A DNA stretch of 40,559 nt, from positions 1 to 40,559 of the forward strand of contig JALVNE010000116.1 in assembly GCA_027026755.1 (NCBI GenBank), in the 5' to 3' direction. The translations under genes were made by a program, and so were the position numbers. Below are positions 1 through 11,847 of the stretch, piece by piece; within the stretch, counting starts at the first letter, position 1; the number at the start of each line of letters is the position of its first letter. This DNA comes from Sedimenticola sp. GTDB lineage: Bacteria; Pseudomonadota; Gammaproteobacteria; Chromatiales; Chromatiaceae. The notes below the pieces were generated by a model that was not told the origin of the DNA, did not search any database, and was given only the letters and a program-made list of their open reading frames with translations.

Positions 1-1984
1 CCAGTTGCCGGGCCAGGATCAGGCGCGCCTGGTACTGGCGGGCTTCATGGGACCAGTCCAGGCAGTCCAGGCCCTTGTCCGCCACGGCCTGGAGCAGGCA
101 GCGGCTGACAGCCGCATCATCATCGGCAGGAATCTCCACGGCATCCAGTTCCACGGCCCCCAGGGCAACCACCCGGCGTACCCTCACCCGCTCTGCCCGG
201 GCGTCCCAGGCCAGCGCCTGCCTTTCTTCCAGATGTTCCCCATGCACGGCCCGCAGCTCGGTTTCATCCAAAGCCATGGCCAGCCAGATACACCCTTCCC
301 GGCTGCCAGCATCCATTTGCGCCACGGCCAGAAATTCTGCTACCGACAGACCGTCGTCCCGGGGCAGCACGGCACCCTTGCCGGAGGTCATGAGATAACG
401 GCCATCCCCACCAGGCCGGCGGCGCGCCACCCGCTCCGGGTAGGCCAGGGACAGCAGGGCGGCTGAGGACAGGGCCGGCTCCGGCCGGGGCAGCCCCCGG
501 CACTGACGCTGCAGGCGGTCACTGAGTTTCACGATGCGGCGGCAGGCACCAGGATCCACCTGCGCCGGCAGCTTCTGTCCTGCGCGCAGGACTTTCAGCG
601 CTTCCAGGCGCAGGCCAAGATCCGCAGGCCGCGCTTCTCCCTGACGCAAACGCCAGGGATCCCGTTCGGACAGGAGGGCCGCCATATCCGCCGCCTGGAC
701 ACTGCCCCTGCCATGCACCAGCAGATGTGCCAGACGGGGATGCAGTCCAAGCTTCGCCAGCTGCCGCCCATGGGCGGTGATGCGTCCATTCTCATCCAGA
801 GCGTCGAGGAGGCGCAGCAAATCCACTGCCTGTGCCCAGGCCGCCGCCGGCGGCGGATCCAGCCAGGCAAGGTCGGAAGCCTGCTTCACTCCCCACAGGG
901 CCAGCTCCAGTACCAGGGGCGCCAGATCCGCCTGCAGGATTTCCGCCGGGCGCTGTGCCGGGCGGCGCTGAAATTCCTGTTCCGTGAAAGCCCGGTAGCA
1001 GTACCCCGGCCCCAGCCTCCCTGCCCGGCCGGCCCGCTGAATGGCGGAAGCCTGGGACACCGGCAACAGCTGCAGTCGGCTCAGACCGCTGTCGGGATCG
1101 AACAGGGGCTTGCGGCTCAGACCGCTGTCCACCACGGTGGTGATGCCTTCGATGGTCAGGCTGGTTTCCGCCACGTCCGTGGCCAGCACCACCCGCCGGG
1201 GATGATCGGGAGAAGGACGCAACACCAGGTTCTGGATGGCGGCCTCCATCTCGCCATGGAGCGGCAGGATGTCCAGCCCGGGGAGCGCGGTGGACAGCTG
1301 CTCCTCCAGGCGCAGGATCTCGCCCTTGCCCGGCAGGAAGACCAGCACATCTCCGCTTGTTTCCCTGACCGCGTGCCGCACCAGGGAGGCCACAGCCGGC
1401 AATACCTCCCGGCCGGCGGAACGCTCCAGATGCTCGATTTCCACGGGAAACAGGCCGCCATCCGATTGAACCACCTCGCCCCCGATGAGAGCGGCCACGG
1501 CCTGGGCATCCATGGTGGCCGACATGACCAGCAGGCGCAGATCGTCCCGCAGGGCCTTGCACACGTCCAGACAAAGGGCCAGACCAAGATCCGCCTGCAG
1601 GGAGCGCTCATGAAACTCGTCGAAGATCACCAGGCCCACGCCGGAAAGTTCCGGGTCTTGCTGCAGCCGCCGCGTCAGCAGCCCTTCGGTGAGCACTTCG
1701 ATACGGCTGTCCGGGCCGATGCGCCTGTCCAGGCGGACCTGGTAACCCACGGTCTGGCCCGTCTCCTCTCCCAGAGATTCCGCCATGAAGGCCGCCGCCA
1801 TGCGCGCTGCCGGGCGGCGGGGTTCGAGCATGAGAATCTTTTTGCCCGCCAGCCAGGGTTCGTCCAGCAGGGCCAGGGGTGCGCGGGTGGTCTTGCCGGA
1901 CCCCGGCGGCGAGGTCAGAACCCCGTGCCCCCGGGACAGCACCTGGCGCAGGCGCGGCAGTATCTGTTCGACGGGAAGCTCCAT
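1..1984 (-). CDS. hrpB: ATP-dependent RNA helicase HrpB (3' end outside window)
   Basis: DEAH-type superfamily 2 helicase of the HrpB family. The protein reads from an ATG at 1984 and is still open at the left edge, so about 661 residues are visible and the C-terminus is missing. Walker A is SPPGSGKTT (residues 25-33) and motif II is DEFH (122-125), the HrpB variant of DEAH; MSAT (motif III) and QRAGRAGR (motif VI) follow in order. The rest matches the helicase-associated and HrpB C-terminal region. In the family it is a cytosolic helicase implicated in mRNA processing in some bacteria, with poorly defined substrates. It is divergent from mltF across 127 bp, which must hold both promoters. 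Confidence 0.95.
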   Translation of the reverse strand, partial: MELPVEQILPRLRQVLSRGHGVLTSPPGSGKTTRAPLALLDEPWLAGKKILMLEPRRPAARMAAAFMAESLGEETGQTVGYQVRLDRRIGPDSRIEVLTEGLLTRRLQQDPELSGVGLVIFDEFHERSLQADLGLALCLDVCKALRDDLRLLVMSATMDAQAVAALIGGEVVQSDGGLFPVEIEHLERSAGREVLPAVASLVRHAVRETSGDVLVFLPGKGEILRLEEQLSTALPGLDILPLHGEMEAAIQNLVLRPSPDHPRRVVLATDVAETSLTIEGITTVVDSGLSRKPLFDPDSGLSRLQLLPVSQASAIQRAGRAGRLGPGYCYRAFTEQEFQRRPAQRPAEILQADLAPLVLELALWGVKQASDLAWLDPPPAAAWAQAVDLLRLLDALDENGRITAHGRQLAKLGLHPRLAHLLVHGRGSVQAADMAALLSERDPWRLRQGEARPADLGLRLEALKVLRAGQKLPAQVDPGACRRIVKLSDRLQRQCRGLPRPEPALSSAALLSLAYPERVARRRPGGDGRYLMTSGKGAVLPRDDGLSVAEFLAVAQMDAGSREGCIWLAMALDETELRAVHGEHLEERQALAWDARAERVRVRRVVALGAVELDAVEIPADDDAAVSRCLLQAVADKGLDCLDWSHEARQYQARLILARQL

Positions 1985-2111
1985 GGCCGGGCATCATACC
2001 ACCGCTGGGGCACTGGCATTTGTCCACCCGGGCGCCTTGACCTGAATCCAGGCCCCACACTGGCCAAGTTGCTAGAATTCGTGCTTTTCGATCAGCACTG
2101 AACGCATTTCC

Positions 2112-5405
<3,294 letters not shown>

Positions 5406-5409
<4 letters not shown>

Positions 5410-6629
5410 GAGGTATCACCCTGAAGCACATGGAGATAGGCTTGGACATCCGCCATTACCGGATGTTGGGGGTAATGCTCCAGCAGAAAATTCAGTGTCC
5501 TGATTGCCAGCTCATCCTTGTTCAGAGACTCGCTCAGGGTTCTCGCCATCAAAAAGTAGGCATGGGGAACGAAATCACTACGAGGAAAGCGCTTATGCAG
5601 GCCATTCAGCAGCTGTACCATCTGCTTGTGTTTCCCTGCGCGGGTCAACGCCTGTGCCAACCGATAGTAAGCTTCGGCATCTTCCGGAAGGCATGAAACC
5701 TGAAGAGAAAGACAATCCAGATAGATTTCCGCAGCCTGGGCATTTCGGCCTGTGCGCAACAACAGTTGCAGATAGGCATTTGCATGGGCCGCGAGCTTGT
5801 CTTTACGCTTCTCCAGCAGGCACAGGGAATGCAGGCGCTGGTGAGCATCCAGGTCATCAGGGTATTCCTCGACCAATTGTTCCAACTCGGCAATGGCCGC
5901 TTCCACGTTGCCGATTTCCATCATGTTCTGATAGTGCCGGAACCGTTGATCGGCTGTCTCCTCCTCGTCTTCTTCCACGGGTTGCCCCACCAACTCGTGA
6001 TTCTGATACAGTATATATCCCATGATATGAAAGGTGAGGATGGTGAAATAGCCGCTCACAAAATAGTAAAACCCCCAGTGAAGCCCTCCCGCCAGCAGCT
6101 GGGTCGCATTCGAACGTGCTGCCTGCAGAACAAATATCAGGCCGTAGAGCGCCAGATAAGACCACCCTATACGCACCACCAGATGCCATAAAATGGCCGG
6201 ATTGAGCGCATCGACGAAGGATTCATTCAACGCCAATACCATGATCGATGCCGGCGCCAGCAGCAGCCCGATGAAAACAAACAAGGCGGCCAATGTCTCC
6301 CAGCCGTGGGCATACAGATAGCCTGCGATGAATACATAGGCCAAAATCAGTCCGTAGAATTTGAACGGTAGATCATAGTCACCGGCAATCGTCTGTGAAT
6401 TCAGCGCCGGCGGCTCCATATTGCCACGGGACGTTTGCTGCAACACCACAAAGGAATACTTGAACAACATGGCATTCAGAATGACGGAAGCGGCAAAGCC
6501 CAAAAAGCCGCTATTGAATAGCGTCAACAACACGGATATTCCAGTCACCAACAACAGGGGCTGGCTGCGGAAACCATATTTGAATACCTGGGAAAAATTC
6601 TGCCAAATGGGTGTCGGTGTCTTTGCCAT
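5406..6629 (-). CDS. Membrane protein with C-terminal TPR-like repeats
   Basis: 407 aa, family not recognised by name. The N-terminal 210 residues contain about five to six hydrophobic segments resembling a YIP1/DUF4013-like integral membrane region. From about 225 onward the protein is soluble and helical with tetratricopeptide-like spacing (EAAIAELEQLVEEYPDDLDAHQRL, paraphrased; also a pattern of AxxxYxxLAxALxxAGKHxQ), ending in NFLLEHYPQHP. This suggests a membrane-anchored scaffold. It is first in an operon with the rhomboid protease and tadA, overlapping the protease start by 4 bp. A partnership with the protease, for example substrate delivery, is an inference from coupling only. Confidence 0.8.
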
Positions 6630-6737
6630 GGTATAAGCCGCGCTCTGGGTAATGCACTAAATGATGCCGGATGTATGGTACCGACACACTGCCCAACAAC
6701 ACAGGTCGAGCTTCATCAGTAACGGCCCATCACTTTC

Positions 6738-8690
6738 TCAGAAGAGTCTAATAATCACTATAAGCAGCAATCCAACGACGGCGCCGAACACATAGGGGTG
6801 CTTGACGATAAAAAACAGTACTGACCGTTTCTTGCCGAAATAGAAGGTGTTGCCGGAGCGCTGGCGTAACTTCTCGACGGCTGCTTCATAGGCCTTGAAA
6901 TCGGCTTCTTTCACCATACGCCGCAGTGGGCTGATCCGGGATGAAAAAACAATATCCTTCCCTTTGCTTTCGATCCAGTCGTCATAGCTGAACCAGGGGG
7001 TGCCGTAGTGCACCTTGTCTTCTGCCGGCACGGACCAGCGATAGCTGACGCGAATCTGATGTTCCAGAGAGCCTTCCAGGTCGATACGGACCGGATGGGG
7101 AGGCTTGGGAGGCAGCAGAAATTCCGTGTAGAACTCGGTGGTCACATTGATCCGGCCGTCATCGCTCTGAGGCGGTGACAGAATACGGTAACGTTCAAGA
7201 GTCGATAAGGTATTGTTTACTACATCGTCTGCCTCGACACGAATCGGCACCTGGATTTCCAGTTCCAGGTCTGTCACCAGGCGGGCAGTTTCGAGAAAAT
7301 CTTTCTCCAGCTGGCTTCTTACGCTCGACTGAAAATAGAACCGCATATTGTCGGCCCGATGGAAGCGATAATGGCGTCGGATCTCGAGAAAATAGTCCTG
7401 GGGATCGGCGGAGGAAAAATCAAAATGATGCCGCAGGCTGTAAACCATGCGTGACAAATCCCAGGGTATCGCACAGAGGTCTTCGCCCCCGGCGGTGATG
7501 GGCAGCCCGAAAGCATAGTCGAGCTGAGCCCGGTGCTCCAGGTCGCCCCCCTGTTTCTTGATGGTGGGGTCGATGAACCAGTCCCTGTCATCATACCGGA
7601 CTCTCAGGATCATATGATCGAAATGGTACAGGGAGGGCGCCAGATGCTGCAGTTTCTTCCCCAGGTCACTGGCCACCAGCACCAGGCTCGCCTCCACGCC
7701 GATATTCTGGAGCAGCGCGCGCAGCAGATTGGATTTGTCCTTGCAGTCCCCCGAACGCTTCCTCAGTACCTGTGCCGGTGGGCGCGGGGTATGAGAAAAG
7801 ATGCCTTCACTCTCACCCTTGTAACGTATCTGGTTCTGCACGAAATCGATCACTGACAGGATTCGGTGCTGCAGGTCTTGCGAATCCCCGTAGATTGCAG
7901 GGTCCACGCCCTCCACGACATCCTGCAGTACCCCTTTGCCTTTGTAGCTGGACCACAGATAGGCTGACAGACCTGGCCAGTCGCTGTCGGTCACCGCCAG
8001 CAGATAATCCGGCCAGAACCATTTGGGGGCGGAATCATCTATTTGTGCAATGGGCGTATGGTCGCTCTGCTGCTCCAGGGTTTCCCCGGTCTCCACATAG
8101 CGCTCATCGGTGGTGAAGCCTTGATTTCGATAATGACACTCCTGCAGCCTCAGCCGCTGGCCGGAACGGTTCAGGATGCGCAGATGCCGATGCTGTACGG
8201 GACAGGCCCAGGACAACAGGTGACGCGCATAGTAATGCCGGCCTTGCAGCGGGTGGTCACTGACCGTGGTGATCTCGGTGAAGGCATAGTCGATCACATC
8301 GCCACAACGCAGATCATCGATTGAAATCGACACCGTATGGCGTCGGTTGGTGATGTGCTGTTCCAGGGACGCCTCCCGCTGCAGCACGCGGATGTTGTCT
8401 TTATCGAGGGCATCGATGCTTTCACCATCACGAAGGATCTTGAGGTGGTGTAGACGCAGATGCTGATGATCCGAATCCAGTTCATGCACGAGCAGGGAGG
8501 CATCCTCCAGGCGGGACGCGTCCAGGACATGCTCCAGGGTGTGGCGGTAACGCTGTATGCCCCGAGCAGAAACCAGATCCTGATCATCCACCAGGAGGAA
8601 ATAAAATGGGGCTTCGGGCAGCGATGCCGGCAGTTCAGCATTGCGGGTCACCACCCAGTTCCCGGGCGGGGCGATCAGGTACTGATCCAT
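6738..8690 (-). CDS. DUF3857 / transglutaminase-like membrane-anchored protein
   Basis: 650 aa from the ATG at 8690. An N-terminal DUF3857 domain (about 1-170, with the typical HLRLHHLKILRDG and IRVLQREASLE stretches) is followed by a transglutaminase-like core with an intact Cys316 (RSGDCKDKS), His359 (FDHMIL) and Asp374 (WFIDPT) triad. A C-terminal transmembrane segment (VFGAVVGLLLIVIIRLF) ends the protein. There is no N-terminal signal peptide, so the location of the soluble part is uncertain. An upstream in-frame ATG at 8744 would add 18 residues translated from the palindromic repeat at 8720-8745, so it is probably spurious. A decayed piece of a paralogue lies at 11677-11797. Function of the family is unknown; peptidase or crosslinking activity is inferred from the fold. 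Confidence 0.87.
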   Translation of the reverse strand: MDQYLIAPPGNWVVTRNAELPASLPEAPFYFLLVDDQDLVSARGIQRYRHTLEHVLDASRLEDASLLVHELDSDHQHLRLHHLKILRDGESIDALDKDNIRVLQREASLEQHITNRRHTVSISIDDLRCGDVIDYAFTEITTVSDHPLQGRHYYARHLLSWACPVQHRHLRILNRSGQRLRLQECHYRNQGFTTDERYVETGETLEQQSDHTPIAQIDDSAPKWFWPDYLLAVTDSDWPGLSAYLWSSYKGKGVLQDVVEGVDPAIYGDSQDLQHRILSVIDFVQNQIRYKGESEGIFSHTPRPPAQVLRKRSGDCKDKSNLLRALLQNIGVEASLVLVASDLGKKLQHLAPSLYHFDHMILRVRYDDRDWFIDPTIKKQGGDLEHRAQLDYAFGLPITAGGEDLCAIPWDLSRMVYSLRHHFDFSSADPQDYFLEIRRHYRFHRADNMRFYFQSSVRSQLEKDFLETARLVTDLELEIQVPIRVEADDVVNNTLSTLERYRILSPPQSDDGRINVTTEFYTEFLLPPKPPHPVRIDLEGSLEHQIRVSYRWSVPAEDKVHYGTPWFSYDDWIESKGKDIVFSSRISPLRRMVKEADFKAYEAAVEKLRQRSGNTFYFGKKRSVLFFIVKHPYVFGAVVGLLLIVIIRLF

Positions 8691-8719
8691 GTTTATGACA
8701 TCCTCAAGGCAGCCATTTC

Positions 8720-8745
8720 GTTGGGTACGCCGCGCTTTGCCCAAC
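8720..8745. repeat. Palindromic dispersed repeat, copy 1
   Basis: Interrupted palindrome GTTGGGTAC..TTTGCCCAAC. It is preceded by TGACATCCTCAAGGC and AGCCATTTC. The same block occurs at 8841 with the same TGACAT..CTCAAGG leader, and at 17860 with the same AGCCATTTC leader. It looks like a REP-type element of gammaproteobacterial intergenic DNA. Confidence 0.7.
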
Positions 8746-8840
8746 CGACCACATCATGAGCTGGGTGAATACGCACTGCCATTACACCATGTCTCCCGCA
8801 GCTTGGGCAAAGGAGCAATAGTGACATGCCTCAAGGTTTT

Positions 8841-8866
8841 GTTGGGCACGCTGCGCTTTGCCCAAG
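8841..8866. repeat. Palindromic dispersed repeat, copy 2
   Basis: Second copy of the GTTGGGCACG..TTTGCCCAA palindrome, 121 bp from copy 1. Both copies share the preceding TGACAT(G)CCTCAAGG sequence, which suggests a local duplication of about 50 bp between the DUF3857 gene and the truncated patatin gene. Confidence 0.7.
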
Positions 8867-8941
8867 CTACCGACTGTATGGTGGACGCCTGTTGCCGCAG
8901 CCGGCCGCCTAAGCGAAAACCCTCTCCCGCGACGGCAGCCC

Positions 8942-8956
8942 GGTCGCCGGGTTAAT
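8942..8956. repeat. Right-end fragment of the MITE terminal repeat
   Basis: 15 bp (GGTCGCCGGGTTAAT) identical to the last 15 bp of the element at 19661-19943, in the same orientation. It supplies the TAA stop of the minus-strand patatin relic, exactly as the intact element supplies the TAA stop of queA. An exact 15-bp match by chance in a 40-kb window is unlikely. Confidence 0.6.
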
Positions 8957-9854
8957 CGCGGCAATCATCCGGAGCGAACTCTCCCTGCGCGAGTTCCGGG
9001 TGACGCTCGAACAGGGTGTCAATCATCGCCCGCCCGAGCATGCGATGGGCTTCGAACTGCATCTCACTGAAAAACTGGTCGCCGGTGGACTGCTGTGGAA
9101 AGCCCGGCTGACGCTGGCGGAACTTCAGCAACGCCGCCTCGTCGCTGGCGACAAGCGAGGATTTCAGTACCACCAGGTATCCGGTTGTCTCGGGAAGTTC
9201 CTGTACTCCCGATTCTCCACTTTCCCGGGCAGGATAGTGGATTCGTCCAATGGCGAAATGGCTGGGCAGGAAGCCTTGCTTGTCCGGCTGCATTGCCTTC
9301 AGATCGATATCGATCTGCACGCCCAGGTCGATCCGGGCGAAACGTATGGCGTTCAGCAAGGAGGCAAAGCTGTACTCCGGATCGTACTCTGCATCGACCA
9401 CCAGGATCAGCCGGCAACGGCGTTGCAGCAACGGCACGATGCCCAGATTGTCGCCCGTATGACCGCCATCGGAGAGATGCACGAGTCGACTCCGGGCATC
9501 GCTGAGGCCGAGGGCCTCCATCAGCAGATACTTGGGCCAGAACACCCAGTTCTCCCGGCGTGCGGCATAACGCCCGTTTCGAAAAGCCGGGTTTTCCATC
9601 CATTGCCCGAGGCGGATGTTGAACAGGGTCGCGGCGAACGACTGCGCCAGAAAGCTCTTGCCACCAATCGCCGAATCCGCCGCTGCGCCGGAAATCGTCA
9701 TCGCCCGCGCGACCTTCGTCATGCCACTGCGATAGAAACCGCTATCGACATAGCCGGTCACGCGTGAGCCACAATAGACGGGAAGAAAGCTTTGCAGCTT
9801 TCGACAAGGGCTTGCCACTGCCAGCATGCTACAAAGTGCCCCAGGAACAACCAC
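8952..9854 (-). pseudogene. Patatin-like phospholipase, 5'-truncated
   Basis: The open frame (300 codons) matches only the C-terminal half of bacterial patatin-like proteins: ARAMTISGAAA, then LFNIRLGQWMENP, then the DGG motif (LSDGGHTGDN) carrying the catalytic Asp, then RLILVVDAEYDPEYSF. The N-terminal half with the oxyanion glycines and the GxSxG nucleophile is absent. The first 30 or so codons (9765-9854) look unrelated and run through the repeat core at 9794-9822, so the gene appears to be cut at about 9765-9795. Its stop codon lies in the MITE-end fragment at 8942-8956. An active lipase is not expected. It is called a pseudogene because both halves of the catalytic dyad are needed. Confidence 0.75.
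9794..9822. repeat. Core fragment of the bilobed repeat element
   Basis: 29 bp matching 19846-19874, the inner part of hairpin B in the MITE, with 3 mismatches. The shared centre is GACAAGGGCTTGCCA. Flanking bases form a short stem (CTTTGCAGC / GCTACAAAG, one wobble or mismatch) whose sequence differs from that at 19817-19912, so the loop is conserved while the stem changes. It lies at the 5' break of the patatin relic. Confidence 0.55.
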
Positions 9855-9873
9855 CCCAGGGAACGAGGAGGGA

Positions 9874-10632
9874 TCACTCGACCGGGATCGTCACTGTGAC
9901 CCGCCGGTTCAGCGCCCGGCCCTCGGGGTTGTCACTGCCATCCGCATTGACATTCGGCGCCACCGGTTTCGTTTCACCCCAGCCCCTGACCAGGAACCTT
10001 TGCGGGGAGAAACCGAAATGGCTCACCAGCCATTCCTTCACCGCCCTGGCCCGCCGTTCCGACAGCTTTTGGTTGTATTCCGCCGTTCCCTTGGAATCGG
10101 TATGACCTTCAATGAGCACTTTACCTTTTCCTTTCGATCGGATGACAAGGGCAAGCTTGGCCAGGCTCGCCCCGGCCTCGGGCCTGATCTCCGCCTTGTC
10201 GAAATCGAAGAGCACGTCGCCCTTGAGATCCACTACCACGGCGGTATCGGTCTGCCGCGCCCCAAGGTCGGACATGGCCTCCTGCAGCGAAACGACCTCC
10301 CCCTGAATGGTATCGCCAGTCCCCTGGATCTCGCTGCCTAGGCCCACGATCCCAACCCCCGGAGCCGTTGGCAGACGGGCATTGTCTGAGCCCTGGTTCT
10401 CACTGCCCAACCCCACGATGCCGACGCTCACCGACTCGATCCCAGCGGATTCGCCTGGCAAGGCAACAGAAACGACCCGAGGTCCATTCGGTCCGGTGCG
10501 GCGAACGGCCCGTTCCGCTTCTTCCTGCGCCCGCTCGAAATCTTCAGGGGCTTTCCACTCGTCTGCCGATGCATCCGGCAACAACGCGACGGATGCCGGG
10601 AACAACAGCATCGCGCAGAAGACTCGTTTCAC
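9874..10632 (-). CDS. OmpA-domain periplasmic/outer-membrane protein
   Basis: 252 aa. A signal peptide (about 1-23, cleaved near DASADE) is followed by a low-complexity linker that contains the phrase VGIVGLGSE-x-QG twice, then a C-terminal OmpA/MotB peptidoglycan-binding domain (about 140-250) with VLFDFDKAEIRPEA, EGHTDSKGTAEYNQKLSERRA and LNRRVTVTIP. The domain binds the diaminopimelate of peptidoglycan in the family. The start is GTG at 10632, overlapping the stop of the 184-aa exported protein (GTGA), so translation is probably coupled. There is no beta-barrel region, so it is a soluble or peripheral cell-wall-binding protein. Confidence 0.88.
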   Translation of the reverse strand: MKRVFCAMLLFPASVALLPDASADEWKAPEDFERAQEEAERAVRRTGPNGPRVVSVALPGESAGIESVSVGIVGLGSENQGSDNARLPTAPGVGIVGLGSEIQGTGDTIQGEVVSLQEAMSDLGARQTDTAVVVDLKGDVLFDFDKAEIRPEAGASLAKLALVIRSKGKGKVLIEGHTDSKGTAEYNQKLSERRARAVKEWLVSHFGFSPQRFLVRGWGETKPVAPNVNADGSDNPEGRALNRRVTVTIPVE

Positions 10633-11183
10633 TTACCGAGCTCCACGTCGAAAGGCGCCGCCTCCGGCACCTGGAACTCGATCTCATCGACCCCTTCCGG
10701 GGGCGCGGGAAACTTGAACCACAGCACCTTCACCGGGTGATCCTCATCGAGAAGCAGCGCCGGCATCTTTCCCTGCTTCGAGCGCTTCGCCAATGTCTCC
10801 TGGTCCATGGGTTCGGCGATGTAGTCTCCTGCCACGGGTGATGCCAGCCAGCGCCCCTCCTTGTCCTTGAGCACATAATAGCGCTTGCCGTCGGCGATGT
10901 AGAAGACACTGCCCACCTTGAATTTTATCGGAATATTCCTTCCTTTTAGCTCCTGCATTCTGGAAAAGTCCACTTTTTCCCTTTCTTCCGGCGTGGTTGC
11001 TTCCCAGGGGTGGACATAGCGCACGGCCAGGGTGAGCACGCCGTTGCGCACCTTGGCCTTGACCAGTTGCACCTTGGAACCGCCCGGCCCGTACTGTTCG
11101 TCCAGGACTTTCTGGGCCATGGCCAGGCCGGAAAAGGAAATAAGAGTGGCAACCAGTCCTGCAATGAATAACCTTCTGTTCAT
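10629..11183 (-). CDS. Exported protein of unknown function (184 aa)
   Basis: Not recognised by family. The ATG at 11183 is preceded by AAGGAG at ideal spacing and begins a clear signal peptide (MNRRLFIAGLVATLISFSG, cleavage after AMA). This start is preferred over longer in-frame ones that would bury the signal. The mature part of about 160 residues is mixed alpha/beta with no Cys pair or membrane segment. It contains AVRYVHPWEATTPEE and VLWFKFPAPPEGVDEIEFQVP. It is translationally coupled to the OmpA-domain gene, so the two probably act together in the envelope. The operon promoter should lie in 11184-11430. Confidence 0.75.
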   Translation of the reverse strand: MNRRLFIAGLVATLISFSGLAMAQKVLDEQYGPGGSKVQLVKAKVRNGVLTLAVRYVHPWEATTPEEREKVDFSRMQELKGRNIPIKFKVGSVFYIADGKRYYVLKDKEGRWLASPVAGDYIAEPMDQETLAKRSKQGKMPALLLDEDHPVKVLWFKFPAPPEGVDEIEFQVPEAAPFDVELGK

Positions 11184-11477
11184 TTTATCTGCTCCTTGTG
11201 ATGTGAATGCTGCCTGGGGTCTCACAAGCAAGGCGCAGGTATCATTCATCTGGCTACCTGACGATGCATGTTCAACCCGGCTGCGCCTGTTTTCCACAAC
11301 GCTGCCTGCGGGCGCGCACGAAACGACCGATCCTCGATGCAATCAGAAATCCCGGGCATCCGCCCTGTCTGCCTGGCCAAAAGAACAGCCGCTGCCAACA
11401 TCGAACGGTTTGCCCGCGAAGAACCCTGAATTCATGTCAGAGCTTCCGTGCATGATTTAGAGAATAGGCGCCCTGCT

Positions 11478-11633
11478 TCAGTAAGTCCAGTCGATGTGGA
11501 CCGAGAACGGCATGTCTTTGAATCCCGCCCCACCAGGCTCATCGATGATCTGCCAGAAAAATGCCTGGTCAGGCCGGCGACGTCGGTTACGAGCAACCAT
11601 CCCATACTGGCCCCTGGCGCCAAATAATAGGAA
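11478..11633 (-). pseudogene. C-terminal fragment of an unidentified protein
   Basis: A short minus-strand frame ends at TGA 11478-11480 and is open back to 11633. Its end reads like a genuine protein C-terminus (QAFFWQIIDEPGGAG, then FKDMPFSVHIDWTY), finishing in an amphipathic strand with a terminal aromatic, as in outer-membrane barrels. The only ATG (11600) would give 40 residues. There is no ribosome binding site or plausible full gene, so it is probably the tail of a deleted gene. The parent family was not recognised. Confidence 0.4.
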
Positions 11634-11676
11634 TTAGGACACCCAGATATTACTTCCCACATGTTACTCCATGATT

Positions 11677-11797
11677 TCACCATCACGAAGGATCTTGAGG
11701 TGGTGAAGGCGCAGATACTGATAATCCGATCCAACTCATACACGAGCAGCGAGGCATACTTCAGGCAACACGCGTTCAGGACAGGCTTCAAGATGTG
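11677..11797 (-). pseudogene. Relic of a DUF3857 gene
   Basis: About 120 bp align with 8420-8540, part of the intact DUF3857 gene 3 kb away, over most positions (shared words include TTCACCATCACGAAGGATCT and TTGAGGTGGTG). The reading frame is interrupted by the differences between the copies, so it cannot encode a functional domain. It indicates a former second copy of the DUF3857 gene or a partial duplication into the region downstream of guaA. Confidence 0.7.
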
Positions 11798-11847
11798 CAA
11801 AAAGAAAGATTGGGGGGGGGCCTGCACTTTGTCCCACCTGCTACCTG

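Larger units (their letters stand above)
11184..11847. other. Gene-free stretch with relics
   Basis: About 660 bp without an intact gene. The part nearest 11184 should hold the promoter of the exported-protein/OmpA operon. The rest contains two decayed coding fragments (11478-11633 and 11677-11797, listed separately) and a run of nine G residues around 11811-11820. No convincing terminator hairpin for guaA is visible at its 3' side. Confidence 0.5.

Noticed and set aside
713..2101. 462-codon plus-strand frame opposite hrpB
   Set aside because: It is an antisense shadow of hrpB helicase motifs.
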